The notes: generated from the sequence alone by a model not told the origin. 64,000 nt of DNA from CAVVMA01 sp963788205 (GCA_963788205.1 CAWBGG010000009.1:372001-436000), one strand, 5' to 3'. Counted from the stretch's first letter, positions 1 through 8,908 are shown. Translations and numbers: made by a program.

Positions 1-1014
1 GGCTTCGGCTGGAGTGAGATCGAACAGCCGGCGGACCATCTCGTGCGAAGCCTCGGTCTTGCGCCCGGGATCGCGGATGAACACCGCCACCGACGGGCAG
101 CGCTGTCCTTCGGACCATTCGCTGGGCGGGATACTGCGGATCAGTACGCCCAGCTTGCCGCGTCCCGAGGGCCGTGTGATCGACATCGCCTTGATCACCG
201 CGGGCTCCGCGCCCGCGTGGCCGTCGGCGGCTTGGTCGATGAGTTTCTGCAATTCGCGGTTCTCGTTGCCGTAGTCGGCGGCCATCGCGCCCTTTACGAT
301 CCGCAGGCCGTCGCTCTCGCGGAGCATCTCGTCCGCGACGCTGTTGGTCTTCATTACGGCGCCGGTCTCGTTGAGAATCACCGTGCCGACCAGCATCCGA
401 TCGACCGTGCCGGCGTAGAGCTTGCGCTCCGATTCGATCAAATCGAGATGCGAATGTAACTGCACGGCGCGCTTCAGATGGGGCAGTACGACTTCGCACA
501 GCGCCTTGTCAGGTTCGGAAAACGGCGCGCCGGCGTGCGAACGGCAGACCCGGAAGCGGCATTCGATGCCGTTGTCGGTGCGGATGTCGGCGCCCAGCAC
601 GTGCAGCACGTCCACCGGTTTGAGGAACTGCTTGTAAAACTCGCTGCTGCGCCACTTCGATTCGCCAACGATTTCCTCCGCGCTGACGACCTGGCCGGGC
701 GGCAGGCCGACGAACGGATCGAGCGCGTAGTAGTAATTGCTGTAGGAATCCTCGCGCTCGACCGGGCGATCGCCGGAAGCGTTGACCATCAGGCCCGCGC
801 GATCGGACGACGGCGGCCGCAGCATCAGGGTCACGTAGATGGCCTTCAGATGGCGGCGGATCAGATCGAGCGCGCTCTTCCATGGAACCGGCTCGAGCGG
901 TCCCTGGTAGATCATCCCGACCAGCTCGCTGAATTCGGCCAGCGACAGCGGAAATGCGGAAACTGGTTCACGCTGCGCTGTTCGCGTCGCTCTTTCCTTC
1001 CGCCCGGCCTTCAC
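1..1014 (-). CDS. LuxR-family transcriptional regulator, C-terminus cut by window edge
   Basis: The open frame runs from GTG at 1014 to the left edge (338 codons) without a stop. The N-terminal two thirds has the look of the sensory region of stand-alone LuxR-type regulators (SLAEFSELVGMIYQGPL near the start, then a FVGLPPGQVVSAEE stretch). The last visible residues, FDLTPAEA, match the opening of the LuxR helix-turn-helix, so the DNA-binding domain lies just outside the window. A weak AAGG precedes the GTG; other starts are possible. It is divergent from the lipoprotein pair that follows. The ligand is unknown. Family is inferred from the LTPAEA motif and the domain order. Confidence 0.75.
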   Translation of the reverse strand, partial: MKAGRKERATRTAQREPVSAFPLSLAEFSELVGMIYQGPLEPVPWKSALDLIRRHLKAIYVTLMLRPPSSDRAGLMVNASGDRPVEREDSYSNYYYALDPFVGLPPGQVVSAEEIVGESKWRSSEFYKQFLKPVDVLHVLGADIRTDNGIECRFRVCRSHAGAPFSEPDKALCEVVLPHLKRAVQLHSHLDLIESERKLYAGTVDRMLVGTVILNETGAVMKTNSVADEMLRESDGLRIVKGAMAADYGNENRELQKLIDQAADGHAGAEPAVIKAMSITRPSGRGKLGVLIRSIPPSEWSEGQRCPSVAVFIRDPGRKTEASHEMVRRLFDLTPAEA

Positions 1015-1041
1015 GATGGCTTGCCTTGTTCGCACGTTTTA

Positions 1042-1054
1042 CAACAAAATGTTG
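1042..1054. promoter_or_regulatory. small palindrome between divergent genes
   Basis: CAACA-AAA-TGTTG is a perfect 5-bp inverted repeat 28 bp upstream of the LuxR-type start, in the divergent intergenic region. It could be an autoregulatory operator. Short palindromes also occur by chance. Confidence 0.25.
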
Positions 1055-1174
1055 ACGGGCTTCCGAGGTTGAAAAAGTACCGGCCTTCGGGGAACGTTTG
1101 GTCGCCAGGGTCCGAACCACGACATGGTTGGGAAAACCATCGCAGATATCCATAGCACCAACAAGGAGGGTCTG

Positions 1175-1553
1175 GTGAGAGCAAAACATGGCGTGGCGAT
1201 TCTATTGGTGCTCGTGCTTGGTGGCTGCGCCTCGCAGCGCGGATCCGCGCCCAGCGGGGCCGCGATCTGCACGATCAACGCCCAACAAATTTGCGAAGGA
1301 GCCAAGGATAAGCCCATAACGCTGGGTATCGAACAGGCCGACCAGGAAAGGCTGGAAGAGAACTCCCCCGCGACCATGAGCATCGACGTGCCGCTGCGCC
1401 TGCCCAACGGGGACGTTCGGGGCCGAAGTGCTCTGCGATCTCAACAGCCACACCCGCAAAGTGATCTACACCAGGGTTACCAAATTCCCCGAGAGTGAGC
1501 AGGCTGCGGTTTATTTCAAACAAGCTGGCTTTTGCACCGAATCAGGATCGTGA
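1175..1553 (+). CDS. small lipoprotein, frameshifted by one base
   Basis: GTG at 1175 follows a strong AAGGAGG (1163-1169). The product begins with a lipoprotein signal peptide ending in the lipobox LGGC, then an unrecognised secreted domain. The frame breaks at a GGGG run (1419-1422). If one G is removed, translation continues sensibly (AEVLCDLNSHTRKVIYTRV...) to a TGA at 1551-1553. That stop overlaps the GTG of the next gene as GTGA, the usual sign of translational coupling, which supports the corrected frame. Uncorrected, the frame ends at 1498. Function unknown; probably exported and anchored in the outer or inner membrane. The indel may be a sequencing error. Confidence 0.6.
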
Positions 1554-2560
1554 ACTGGCGCGCGGCGGCTGCGGTTCTGATCGTCGGGAGCGCTTGTGTC
1601 GCGGGTACCGGATGCTCCACTCAGCCCCCCTCGAACACGGTCACCGAAACGCCGCGCCTTTTGCTGAGCACGGAACCTTTTGAGAGTGGCGCGGTGCGGA
1701 CCAACTATTGGCGCGCTCAGGCAAAGCTGCAGCCCGTCAAGGCCGAGCCCAGCGCATTGGCGGCCGGGCATGCGCGTTATCTGGTCGAGAACCGCATCAG
1801 CTCTCCGCATGACGCATTCATCGAGGATCCAGCCAAGCCATGGTACCAGCCGCAATTCGCCTGGGGGCCGGTGAACAACCTGATCCTCTTGACTGATCGC
1901 ATTCCGCAGGATGGACGGACCGTGGTGGATACCTGGCTCACCGACCCATATACGGCGCTCAACCTGCTGGGCACCGAGGCGAACCGGGCCGGGTACGGAT
2001 CGTATTGCAAGGGCGGAAAGTGCGCTCTCGTGATCCAGATCTATTACGATCCTTCAGCAGCCGTGCCGCATTCGCCGGCCCAAAAGGTCTTTCCATTCGA
2101 GTTTCCGCCCGCGGGCGCGGTTCTGCCCGCAACGATGACCGCATATTGGGGCAAACAATCAGACCCGCCGCTGCCGCTCGGCCCGGCAAGTCTCTCGATA
2201 CGATTTCTGGCCAACTGCCCCGGGTATACTCTACCGACTGGCCCGGCGATTATCTTTGAGATAGGCCCAGAGACGTTGAGTGACCACATTCCCTTAATTA
2301 ACGGCGACTCGTTGATGCGCGGGTCGCAACCGGTCGACCATTGCCTGGTCAACTGGTGGAACTACGATAATTCACACGGCCGGTTGGGTTACCTGGTGCG
2401 CCGCTTGATGGGCATATATCAGACGGTGATCCTGGTGCCCCGCCAGCCGCTCCGGGCGGGAGCGTCGTATACCGCTCACATCACCGTCGATGACAAGCAG
2501 TATCAGTGGACTTTCTCGACTGAGCCGACAATAAAGAGAGTGATGCCTCAAACCAGGTAG
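1550..2560 (+). CDS. CAP/SCP-like domain lipoprotein
   Basis: GTG at 1550 is preferred over the upstream TTG at 1532. It overlaps the preceding stop by four bases, has AGGA just upstream, and places the signal peptide VNWRAAAAVLIVGSACVAGTGC at the N-terminus with a lipobox-like cysteine. After the signal, the segment NYWRAQAKLQPVKAEPSALAAGHARYL resembles the first helix region of CAP (SCP/TAPS) domains. The C-terminus (ASYTAHITVDDKQYQWTFST) resembles the beta-rich tail seen on many bacterial CAP lipoproteins. Length is 336 aa. The CAP assignment rests on motif likeness only. It appears co-expressed with the preceding lipoprotein. Confidence 0.65.
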   Translation: MNWRAAAAVLIVGSACVAGTGCSTQPPSNTVTETPRLLLSTEPFESGAVRTNYWRAQAKLQPVKAEPSALAAGHARYLVENRISSPHDAFIEDPAKPWYQPQFAWGPVNNLILLTDRIPQDGRTVVDTWLTDPYTALNLLGTEANRAGYGSYCKGGKCALVIQIYYDPSAAVPHSPAQKVFPFEFPPAGAVLPATMTAYWGKQSDPPLPLGPASLSIRFLANCPGYTLPTGPAIIFEIGPETLSDHIPLINGDSLMRGSQPVDHCLVNWWNYDNSHGRLGYLVRRLMGIYQTVILVPRQPLRAGASYTAHITVDDKQYQWTFSTEPTIKRVMPQTR

Positions 2561-2585
2561 ATGCGGAGGGAGGCAAAACAGGCTC

Positions 2586-3008
2586 ATGCGATCGCATACC
2601 AAATATCTCACGATGAAGGTGCCGGCGCGGATGGACTTCGTGAACATTACCGACGAAGTCGTCAAGGCGGTCGAAGAGAGCAAGGTTCACGAAGGGCTAT
2701 GCCTGGTGAACGCGATGCATATCACGGCGTCGGTGTTCATCAATGACGACGAGCGCGGCCTGCACGAGGACTACAAGCGATGGCTCGAGTGGCTGGCGCC
2801 GTACGACCCCAGTCCCGAGCGCTACCATCACAACCGCACCGGCGAGGACAACGGCGACGCCCATCACAAGCGCCAGGTGATGGGCCGTGAAGTCGTGATC
2901 GCGATCACCAAGGGCAAGCTCGACTTCGGGCCGTGGGAGCAGATTTTCTACGGCGAGTTCGACGGGCGGCGTCCCAAGCGGGTGCTGATCAAGGTGATCG
3001 GCGAGTAA
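2586..3008 (+). CDS. yjbQ: YjbQ / UPF0047 family protein
   Basis: The 140-aa product spans the whole YjbQ (UPF0047) family. It carries the LVNAMHITASVFINDDE segment and the HHNRTGEDNGDAHHKRQVMG histidine cluster, then the C-terminal GPWEQIFYGEFDG...VLIKVIGE strands. E. coli YjbQ has weak thiamine-phosphate synthase activity in vitro; the in vivo role of the family is not settled. The conserved histidines suggest metal or phosphate binding. It starts 25 bp after the CAP-like lipoprotein gene, so it may be at the end of that transcription unit. A GGAGG lies rather far upstream of the ATG, so the start is not certain. Confidence 0.85.
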   Translation: MRSHTKYLTMKVPARMDFVNITDEVVKAVEESKVHEGLCLVNAMHITASVFINDDERGLHEDYKRWLEWLAPYDPSPERYHHNRTGEDNGDAHHKRQVMGREVVIAITKGKLDFGPWEQIFYGEFDGRRPKRVLIKVIGE

Positions 3009-3036
3009 CCCCCAATCCTAGTCACAGGAAGGGAGA

Positions 3037-3130
3037 CGCCTCTCCCGCGTCTGCGGATTGTCCGCAGGCGCAAGCTGGGAGAGGCCGCCGGGCGATTGCG
3101 CAGCAACTCGTGCGGCGGGTGAGGGTGCCT
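3037..3130 (+). repeat. two-hairpin intergenic repeat, family A, copy a
   Basis: A first hairpin (CCTCTCCCG ... GGGAGAGG) is followed by a second (CCGCCGG ... CGGCGG) and the invariant tail GGTGAGGGT. The same architecture recurs at 32150, 33684, 41625, 42058 and, split by an insertion, at 44791 and 46088. Here the first loop is enlarged. It lies between convergent genes. Confidence 0.75.
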
Positions 3131-3132
3131 GC

Positions 3133-4206
3133 CTACCGCGGCTCGAATACGTGATGCAGCGGCGGCGTGGTCGTGAGCTCGCCGAGCTCGTAGGTCCACG
3201 GCTCGCGTAGCTTCGGGGGAACGTCGGCGGTGTTGAGGTAGAATTGATTGTACCACTCGCGCAACTGGTAGATTGGGCCGTCGCCGTCGCATAGCAGCGG
3301 ATTATCGATGCGGACCTTGTTGTCCCAAATCGCGACGTCCTGGTAAAAGCCGTCTTGGATGCCCTTGATATAGGCCTGCGCGATCTGTTTGGACAGGTCT
3401 TCGCTGACGCCATCCATCTTGCGCACGATCATGCCGAACCGCAGATCGAAGCTCTGGAGCGTGATCGGCACGTGGCAGTTGAGCAGGATAGAGTCGATCG
3501 GGAACCCACCCATCTCTCCCTTCATCTCGGTGATCTGATACGCTGGGCCGAAGTAGGTGGCGCGAGTCATCAGTCCGCCCTCGCCATTGGGGCCGTAGCC
3601 CTTGCCCACCATCACCTGCGTCGCCTTGTGGCCCTCGAAGATGTTGCCGAAGTATGCGGTCGGTACGCTGTGCACGAATGCGAAGTGGGCCTTGTCGGCG
3701 ATGTTGTCGATTAGCTCGCGGCAGTTGGTCTTGATGTGCCACTGCTCGATTACCCAGTCGCTCCAATCCTCCGAGAAGCAAGCCTCCAGGCGCGGGATCT
3801 CGACATCCTCCGGCGGCGCGCTGCCCTCGGGATCGTGCCAGACGAACAGGAGCTTGTTCTGTTCCGAGGTCGGCCACGATCCCACCCGCGCCTTGGGCGG
3901 GATTCGTTTGCAATAGGGAATTTCGTTGCACTTGCCGTCGGGCCCGTAGCTCCAATGATGGAACGGGCAGAGCACCGAGTTGCCGCGCACCTCGCCGTGG
4001 CTCAAGTCGCCGCCCATGTGCGGGCAGTACGCATCAAGGATATGCACCTGACCGTCCTCGCCCTGGTAGGCGACCAGGCGCGTGCCGAAAGCGTCGATCG
4101 TATGAGGCTTTCCGTCGCGATAATCCGCGGCGGTTCCGAGACAATGCCATCCGCGCGCGAAGCGGTTCTCGATCGGCTTGGCCTCAATAGCGTGTCCAAT
4201 GGGCAT
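3133..4206 (-). CDS. Rieske non-heme iron oxygenase, KshA-like
   Basis: The 357-aa protein has the Rieske [2Fe-2S] ligands CPHMGGDLSHG and CPFHHW near residues 60-85 (C-x-H ... C-x2-H). It also has the mononuclear iron region NIADKAHFAFVHSVP near residue 165, followed by the helix-grip substrate domain. Length and motif spacing match the oxygenase component of 3-ketosteroid 9-alpha-hydroxylase and relatives (KshA/DAF-36 group), which hydroxylate steroids or similar hydrophobic rings using electrons from a separate reductase. No reductase is adjacent. The start ATG has GAGGTGA upstream. Substrate is not determined by sequence; steroid is a guess from the subgroup. Confidence 0.85.
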   Translation of the reverse strand: MPIGHAIEAKPIENRFARGWHCLGTAADYRDGKPHTIDAFGTRLVAYQGEDGQVHILDAYCPHMGGDLSHGEVRGNSVLCPFHHWSYGPDGKCNEIPYCKRIPPKARVGSWPTSEQNKLLFVWHDPEGSAPPEDVEIPRLEACFSEDWSDWVIEQWHIKTNCRELIDNIADKAHFAFVHSVPTAYFGNIFEGHKATQVMVGKGYGPNGEGGLMTRATYFGPAYQITEMKGEMGGFPIDSILLNCHVPITLQSFDLRFGMIVRKMDGVSEDLSKQIAQAYIKGIQDGFYQDVAIWDNKVRIDNPLLCDGDGPIYQLREWYNQFYLNTADVPPKLREPWTYELGELTTTPPLHHVFEPR

Positions 4207-4262
4207 CGCGTCACCTCAGGAAGATTGCCTGATCGCGATTGTAGTCCGCGCCGCCACGCGAT

Positions 4263-4283
4263 CTACATCGTCTCTTTGGACGA
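4263..4283 (+). repeat. direct repeat, left copy
   Basis: CTACATCGTCTCTTTGGACGA matches 9758-9779 except for a few bases in the T-rich centre, in the same orientation. The copy also contains an inverted CATCGTC/GACGATG pair. It sits between the Rieske gene start and the truncated portal gene. Confidence 0.6.
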
Positions 4284-4319
4284 TGAATTAGTGCGCGACG
4301 GCAGGCGCGATCGGATCGA

Positions 4320-4982
4320 TCAGGTCGCGTTGGATGACCTGCCCCCGGAGCCGAGCTGAATTTCTGGGTCTCGACGAAGCGACTCGCGCTGATACTCGAT
4401 TGGATTGAGGCCGCGCACGCCGTCGAACGACAGCCCGCGCACGTGGAACATCTGGTCCTGCGCGAACGGCTTGATGGTCCCGTCGGGCATCGTGACGTTG
4501 TAACGCAGCCGGCCGTTTTCGAGCCGCTGGATGCGGACCCGATCGGGATGGATCGGATAGAGCTGGTCGACGGCGCCTCGCGGGCCCGGAATGATTTGCG
4601 CGATCGCGTTGCCGCGCAGCGCCAGATGCGCCTGCATCATCTCGCGGAAATCGAACGAGGTCTGCCAGCTGTTCGGCGAATCGTGCAGGACCTCGTAGAG
4701 CGGATGGTCGTCTGCTTCCTCTTTCCCGCCTTCCTTGCGCGTCCGGTAGATTTTCAGCGGCAGCTTGGCGACGGTCCCGGCCAGGATCCGCACGCAGCGA
4801 TAGACCGCTGAAAGGCGCATCGCGGCGTCTGCGGTGACGTTGAGGCCCGTGGCCGAGGCCGCGACAAAGGGCTGATACCAGTAGTCGTCAGCGTCGCCGG
4901 GAGAGCCGGCTTTCGGCGCGAGCGCCGGGATAGGTTCCGGAGGCGGCAGCCGCATCCAACGCGGCGACCACGGGAAAGCCAT
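4320..4982 (-). pseudogene. phage portal protein, HK97 type, C-terminally truncated
   Basis: The 220-aa frame matches the N-terminal half of HK97-type portal proteins. It has LSAVYRCVRILAGTVAKLPL, DHPLYEVLHDSPNSWQTSFDFREMM, LRGNAIAQI and GVRGLNPIEYQRESL in order. Intact portals are roughly 400 residues. Homology stops near 4370 and the last 15 or so residues look unrelated. The portal forms the dodecameric DNA gate at the capsid vertex; this fragment cannot do that. It lies downstream, in transcription order, of the terminase fragment at 9139-9756, with the HEAT insert between. A TTGACA on the minus strand and two palindromes precede the ATG. Confidence 0.8.
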
Positions 4983-4994
4983 AATTTCTATCGT

Positions 4995-5038
4995 CCACTA
5001 TATATTGTGGTTTGTCAACGCTCTCTACACTATTAGTG
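4995..5038 (-). promoter_or_regulatory. paired operator-like palindromes upstream of the portal fragment
   Basis: CCACTATATATTGTGG (4995-5010) is an imperfect palindrome and CACTATTAGTG (5028-5038) a perfect one. They share CACTA half-sites. A TTGACA -35 match (5013-5018, minus strand) lies between them, so a bound repressor would cover the promoter of the truncated portal gene. The -10 match is poor, so the promoter assignment is tentative. Confidence 0.4.
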
Positions 5039-5040
5039 GT

Positions 5041-5362
5041 GGTCACCGGTGATTACGCGACGGGACTTTCGAAAGATTGGCCTTTCGCTTTTCTTAGTCT
5101 CGCGCTACAACGCGAGCATGAAGCCTCGTGACACCGTTGTGTTCGCGGCTCTACTGATTTCGTCTTGCGGAATCCGCAGTTCATCGCGCCGGAAACGGTG
5201 GCTCCGGTCGGCGGCCTTGTCGCGTCGCCTGCGTCCTCGCATGACTCGATGAGGGAGGCCAGAAACCAGGATGGCGTGAAGCGCGCGTAGGCCGCAGCCC
5301 TCGGTTTTCGAGGCAAGATCATTGGGCCCGGCTTTAAGGCAAAGAAGGAGCACGCACCCTAA
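5041..5362. other. gene-free stretch before the HEAT-repeat genes
   Basis: No convincing gene is seen. One plus-strand frame around 5155-5290 reads plausibly (NPQFIAPETVAPVGGLVASP) but has no start or known family and may be a gene remnant. The 5' untranslated region of the first HEAT gene, with AAGGAG at 5345-5350, is at its end. Confidence 0.4.
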
Positions 5363-6763
5363 ATGAGGTTCTTTGATCGGTTCAAACAGAGGAATAAACC
5401 ACAGGCTGGGCAGCACGAGACTCGCCGCCTGACCACGCCTAAGCCAGTTCCATCCAGCGGCGGGAGCCCGTCATCGACCGACTTGCTTTCTCAAAGGCTC
5501 TGCTCGCCCGACACATCGGCCGATGCCCTACGGGCTCTGCTTGCGACGGGTCCTTCCGTCGCTCCACTGTTGCTGACGACAGTGCAAAGACTGAAGGCAG
5601 AGCTAGACACCCGCCCGAACCAGGAATGGAAGTTCAAAATCGATCTCTGTGGACGAATTGCCGAGGCGCTGGCACAACTTCGGGCGTTCGATGTGCTATG
5701 CTAGGTACTTGACGAGTGTGGCATGCCGGACGCTGGCCAACGGGCGGTTCGCTCGCTCGAAGCGATTGGCGATCCTGAATCAATCGCCTGTCTTTGGCGA
5801 GTTGTCACTGGAAAACATTTTCTCGTTCGGACGAGTGCGCTCCAGGCACTCGAAAGAATGGCGCTTCGCCGTCACAACGGACTGCGCGACTGGGCCGCTT
5901 GGGGACATGCGTGGGGCGTCATCCTTCAGCAAAGAGGCTTTGACCGATCAACTCTTCCCAACGTACTCGCCGACGTTCGCATGGCGGGTTACCTGATCGA
6001 CGACGATCAAACACTACAGACCATGCTTGAGGAACGAGCGGAGGTGTGGCATCGTCGCCGGACTCCAGATCCCGACCTCTTACGTGAGCTGGTAGCTTCG
6101 CTCGATTGGGTCAAGGAGCTGCGCGAATATAGAGTGGATTTACTCAGAGTTGTGCTGAATCACGAGCCAGCCGCGCAGGAGCAGCTTCTCGCTGTGCTGT
6201 CGGCCGAGTTCGCACGTCCTCACGGGAACGTTGCCAGAGCATTCATCGCCATAGTCTTACGAGAAACACGTTACGAAGGAGCTATGGATGTTTTTGCTTC
6301 AGAGCTGCAGAACGGCAACGATTCTTTTGTTCGATCAGTTGTCGGTGAAACGCTCTGCAAAATCGGGAACGCCCGCGCGCTCGAGATCCTACGAACCTCG
6401 CGCCTGACGCCACTGGAAGCACTCGCCGAGATTGGCGACGAGCGTGCTGTACCGATGATTCTCAAGAGGGTTACTGCTGCCATAAACGAAAATTGGCTTC
6501 GGTATAGTGATTCAGAGCTTCTTGAAACCGCTCTGAAGCAGTCTCTGCAACGATTGTCAAACGACGTACTTGTCGAGGTAGCCAGTCTGCCAGACTACGA
6601 ACAAAGCGGAACGTCATACGATTCCAACAATGATTCTCAACGCACACATAACAGACTTACCTTCACTGGTGCAAGGAAAATCGCAGCGAATGAATTGGCC
6701 CGCCGCGGCATAAAGACACCAGCGGGCGGAAGCGTTAGAACTGTGAAGCTTCCCGAGCGTTGA
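5363..6763 (+). pseudogene. HEAT-repeat protein interrupted by an in-frame amber stop
   Basis: Two frames, 5363-5704 and 5723-6763, are in the same reading frame and separated only by a TAG at 5702-5704. Together they would encode about 466 aa of helical HEAT-type repeats (repeated AVRSLEAIGDPESI, LAEIGDERAVP units) ending IAANELARRGIKTPAGG. The N-terminus MRFFDRFKQRNK resembles that of the next gene (MGVRDWFSRKNK), so the two are paralogues. HEAT repeats are protein-binding scaffolds; no catalytic motif is visible. GC content is clearly below that of the surrounding core genes. Either the gene is dead, or the downstream part is restarted at 5723, or the stop is a base error. The host uses TAG elsewhere as a normal stop. 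Confidence 0.65.
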
Positions 6764-6781
6764 ATACGGAGGCGACCTGTC

Positions 6782-7750
6782 ATGGGCGTCAGAGATTGGT
6801 TTTCACGAAAGAATAAGCAGTTGCCAAATCGCCCCATTTCGGCTGACGCTCAAGCGAGATTCGCTCACTTGATAGCGACCTCAAAAAACAAAAGACTTCC
6901 GAAGCATGAGCGGGAAAGCGCGATTGCGGAGCTTGCTCGCATTGGCGACGCGCCTGCGATTAAGGCCTTGATTGATGCAGGCCATCATTTCAACCAATCC
7001 TGGGAACGCGAATCCGCAGCCGATCAAGCTTTGGCTCAGCTTGGCGATGCAGTTTTGGAGCCGGCCCTAGAGATGCTGCAAGGTGAACGACCCTATCGAG
7101 CGGGCCTAGTTCTCGGAAGACTCAAAAGCCCACGCTCGTATGGCCCTCTCATGGAAGCATTCAAACGCGCCCCTCATCCAACTCTTGCGTGGGCGCTAGG
7201 CGAATGCCAGGTCTCTGAGGCTGTGGACCTGCTCTTGCCGTGGATTGAGCCGCAGGAGACGCCAATGATGATGAAGATGGACGGTGGTGGGAACATGTTC
7301 AGTGAAGCAGTCATCGCGCTGGGCAAAATTGGAGACCGGAGGGCGGCTGATCCTTTGATTGAATGGATTCCAAGAATGCTGCCGAGAACATTACAAAATC
7401 CGAACAACGCGGACGCTACACGCTTCCTAAAACCGATAATCGAGGCAGTCGTTCTAATTGGAGACGTCCGGGCGATCCCCGCAATCGCGGAGGCAGCCAA
7501 GCAACAGCGAGACATCGCTCAGTCTGCAGCCCAGGCCATTGCTCGCCTTCTAGAAAAGACATTGGCCACTGTATCCGTGGAAAGTTTGCAGCACCTCGCG
7601 ACGCTGGAGGATGTAACCCAGAAACGCAGCAACTTCGAGTCGGATGAGTGGAGGAATTGGGAGGAGAAAGTCGATTGCTCTCACATCAGGCATCTCGCAC
7701 AGCGGGAATTGATCCGACGGCGATTTGAACATCCGCTAAAGGAAGTGTAG
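6782..7750 (+). CDS. HEAT-repeat protein
   Basis: The 322-aa product consists of helical repeats with the HEAT/PBS-lyase-like signature (AIAELARIGDAPAIKALIDAG, ALGKIGDRRAADPLIEWI, AVVLIGDVRAIPAIAEAA). It lacks a signal peptide or membrane segment, so it is cytosolic. GGAGG at 6768-6772 precedes the ATG, and the gap from the preceding paralogue is only 18 bp, so they form one operon. Repeat proteins of this kind act as scaffolds or lyase-like chaperones; the partner here is unknown. Low GC and the position inside phage remnants point to horizontal origin. A carried cargo or anti-phage role is conceivable, but nothing in the sequence shows it. Confidence 0.8.
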   Translation: MGVRDWFSRKNKQLPNRPISADAQARFAHLIATSKNKRLPKHERESAIAELARIGDAPAIKALIDAGHHFNQSWERESAADQALAQLGDAVLEPALEMLQGERPYRAGLVLGRLKSPRSYGPLMEAFKRAPHPTLAWALGECQVSEAVDLLLPWIEPQETPMMMKMDGGGNMFSEAVIALGKIGDRRAADPLIEWIPRMLPRTLQNPNNADATRFLKPIIEAVVLIGDVRAIPAIAEAAKQQRDIAQSAAQAIARLLEKTLATVSVESLQHLATLEDVTQKRSNFESDEWRNWEEKVDCSHIRHLAQRELIRRRFEHPLKEV

Positions 7751-7784
7751 GGGGCGCTCAACCCAAGTCGGGAAGATTCCCACT

Positions 7785-7875
7785 TTTGAGGCAAATTCAC
7801 AGCACCGTCAGTCCTCGCGTATCGCAAACGCTCCGGGTGCCCTTGCTGACGATATCGCGCGCGAGCGCGCAACGT
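7785..7875 (-). pseudogene. duplicated 3' end of the terminase gene
   Basis: On the minus strand this stretch reads DIVSKGTRSVCDTRGLTVL-stop. It is nearly the same as the end of the terminase frame (AIVSKGTGSVYDTRGLTVL-stop) at 9139-9210. DNA identity is high over about 90 bp, extending a little past the stop. Only the tail is present, immediately downstream of the HEAT gene, so it is a duplication scar. Confidence 0.75.
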
Positions 7876-8350
7876 GGCCCAAGACGAGCTGGCATGCTCC
7901 CTACGAGGAGCCCGGGTGGAAAACACGTGGCCATAGCAAGATGTGACCTACATAGTCCAACAAGACGCAACGCGGCAGACCCTTATGTCGGCTCCCACGA
8001 TCCGGTAGGCCATCCGAGCAGCGGACTCCTGTGCGGTCTAGCGCTCTAGCGCACTGTCAGAGGCCAGCTCTCATTTGGCTTAGGAAGGACGAGGAAGCTG
8101 ACTACCGGAGCGGCCTACGTATATTCGCCCCTCAACGCGCCCTCGCGAAATTCAAGGTTCAATAGTCCCGGCCTCGGATCTGACCCAGGGAAAGGCGGCC
8201 CTCCAACCCCTTCCCGGCGCCGCTGGAAGCACCGTGGACCAAAACCGGGCTAAACCTTGCCGGGGGAGGCTGTTTGGTCTATACAGCGGTTGGAGTCGGA
8301 GCGCAAAAGCGGAAATCCCGGTTAAAATGACAGCTTGAAGGCGCGAGCAC
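7876..8350. other. gene-free stretch inside the island
   Basis: No frame, RNA gene or repeat is convincing here. Short frames on either strand lack family motifs. The stretch separates the duplicated terminase tail from the orphan gene at 8351 and may be debris from the same duplication. Confidence 0.4.
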
Positions 8351-8908
8351 ATGTGGACATACACTGAACGGTCGTTGTTTTTATACAAAGAGGAAGCGTG
8401 CGATTATTACCATGAGCGAAGGAACCCAGGCCTTCACATTCCTGGCGTTGTCGCGATCGTCAGTAATCCAGACAAGATAGTCAATGCACCTGGAAGGCGC
8501 TCAGAAAGTTACCGGATTCATGGCGCGGGGGACAAGAGGACGGACTGTCTCTCCTACATGTTCTGTAGTGGTCCTAATCTCATACCTCGCGACCCTGGCT
8601 ATTACTCTGTCGCGGTTGTCAAAAAGGTTATTCTTTCAGCGCCCAACAAGGACAACGGCGCTTTGAAGGACGAACTGCGTCGATTGGCTCATGAGGTTGG
8701 GGCGTTAACAGGTACACCTGCCGAGACTGCGCGTTGGGAACCAGGGACGCAACAACATCATCAACAGGTACAGCAGACCATTCGACTAGAACTGGAATCA
8801 AAGCGGCGACAAAACAAACAGTGCACCTTATGTGGTCTGAATCTCGATTTGCTCTTAAAAATGCGACAAGAGAACCGACATCCCCACTGCCGAGAGTTTA
8901 GAATCTGA
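8351..8908 (+). CDS. orphan protein with possible C-terminal zinc site
   Basis: The 185-aa frame starts at ATG 8351 with GAAGG nine bases upstream. No family is recognised. The C-terminus has CTLCGLNLDLLL...HPHC, a C-x2-C followed by H-x-H-C that could bind zinc. A polar Gln/His-rich stretch (TQQHHQQVQQ) precedes it. Codon use is less GC-rich than in neighbouring core genes. It sits alone between the two duplicated terminase/HEAT scars. It may be a real cargo gene or a chance open frame; the evidence for coding is modest. Confidence 0.4.
   Translation: MWTYTERSLFLYKEEACDYYHERRNPGLHIPGVVAIVSNPDKIVNAPGRRSESYRIHGAGDKRTDCLSYMFCSGPNLIPRDPGYYSVAVVKKVILSAPNKDNGALKDELRRLAHEVGALTGTPAETARWEPGTQQHHQQVQQTIRLELESKRRQNKQCTLCGLNLDLLLKMRQENRHPHCREFRI

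Noticed and set aside
5363..6763. Amber codon recoding (suppressor phage code)
   Set aside because: Other genes in the window use TAG as a normal stop, and only one internal TAG was found.
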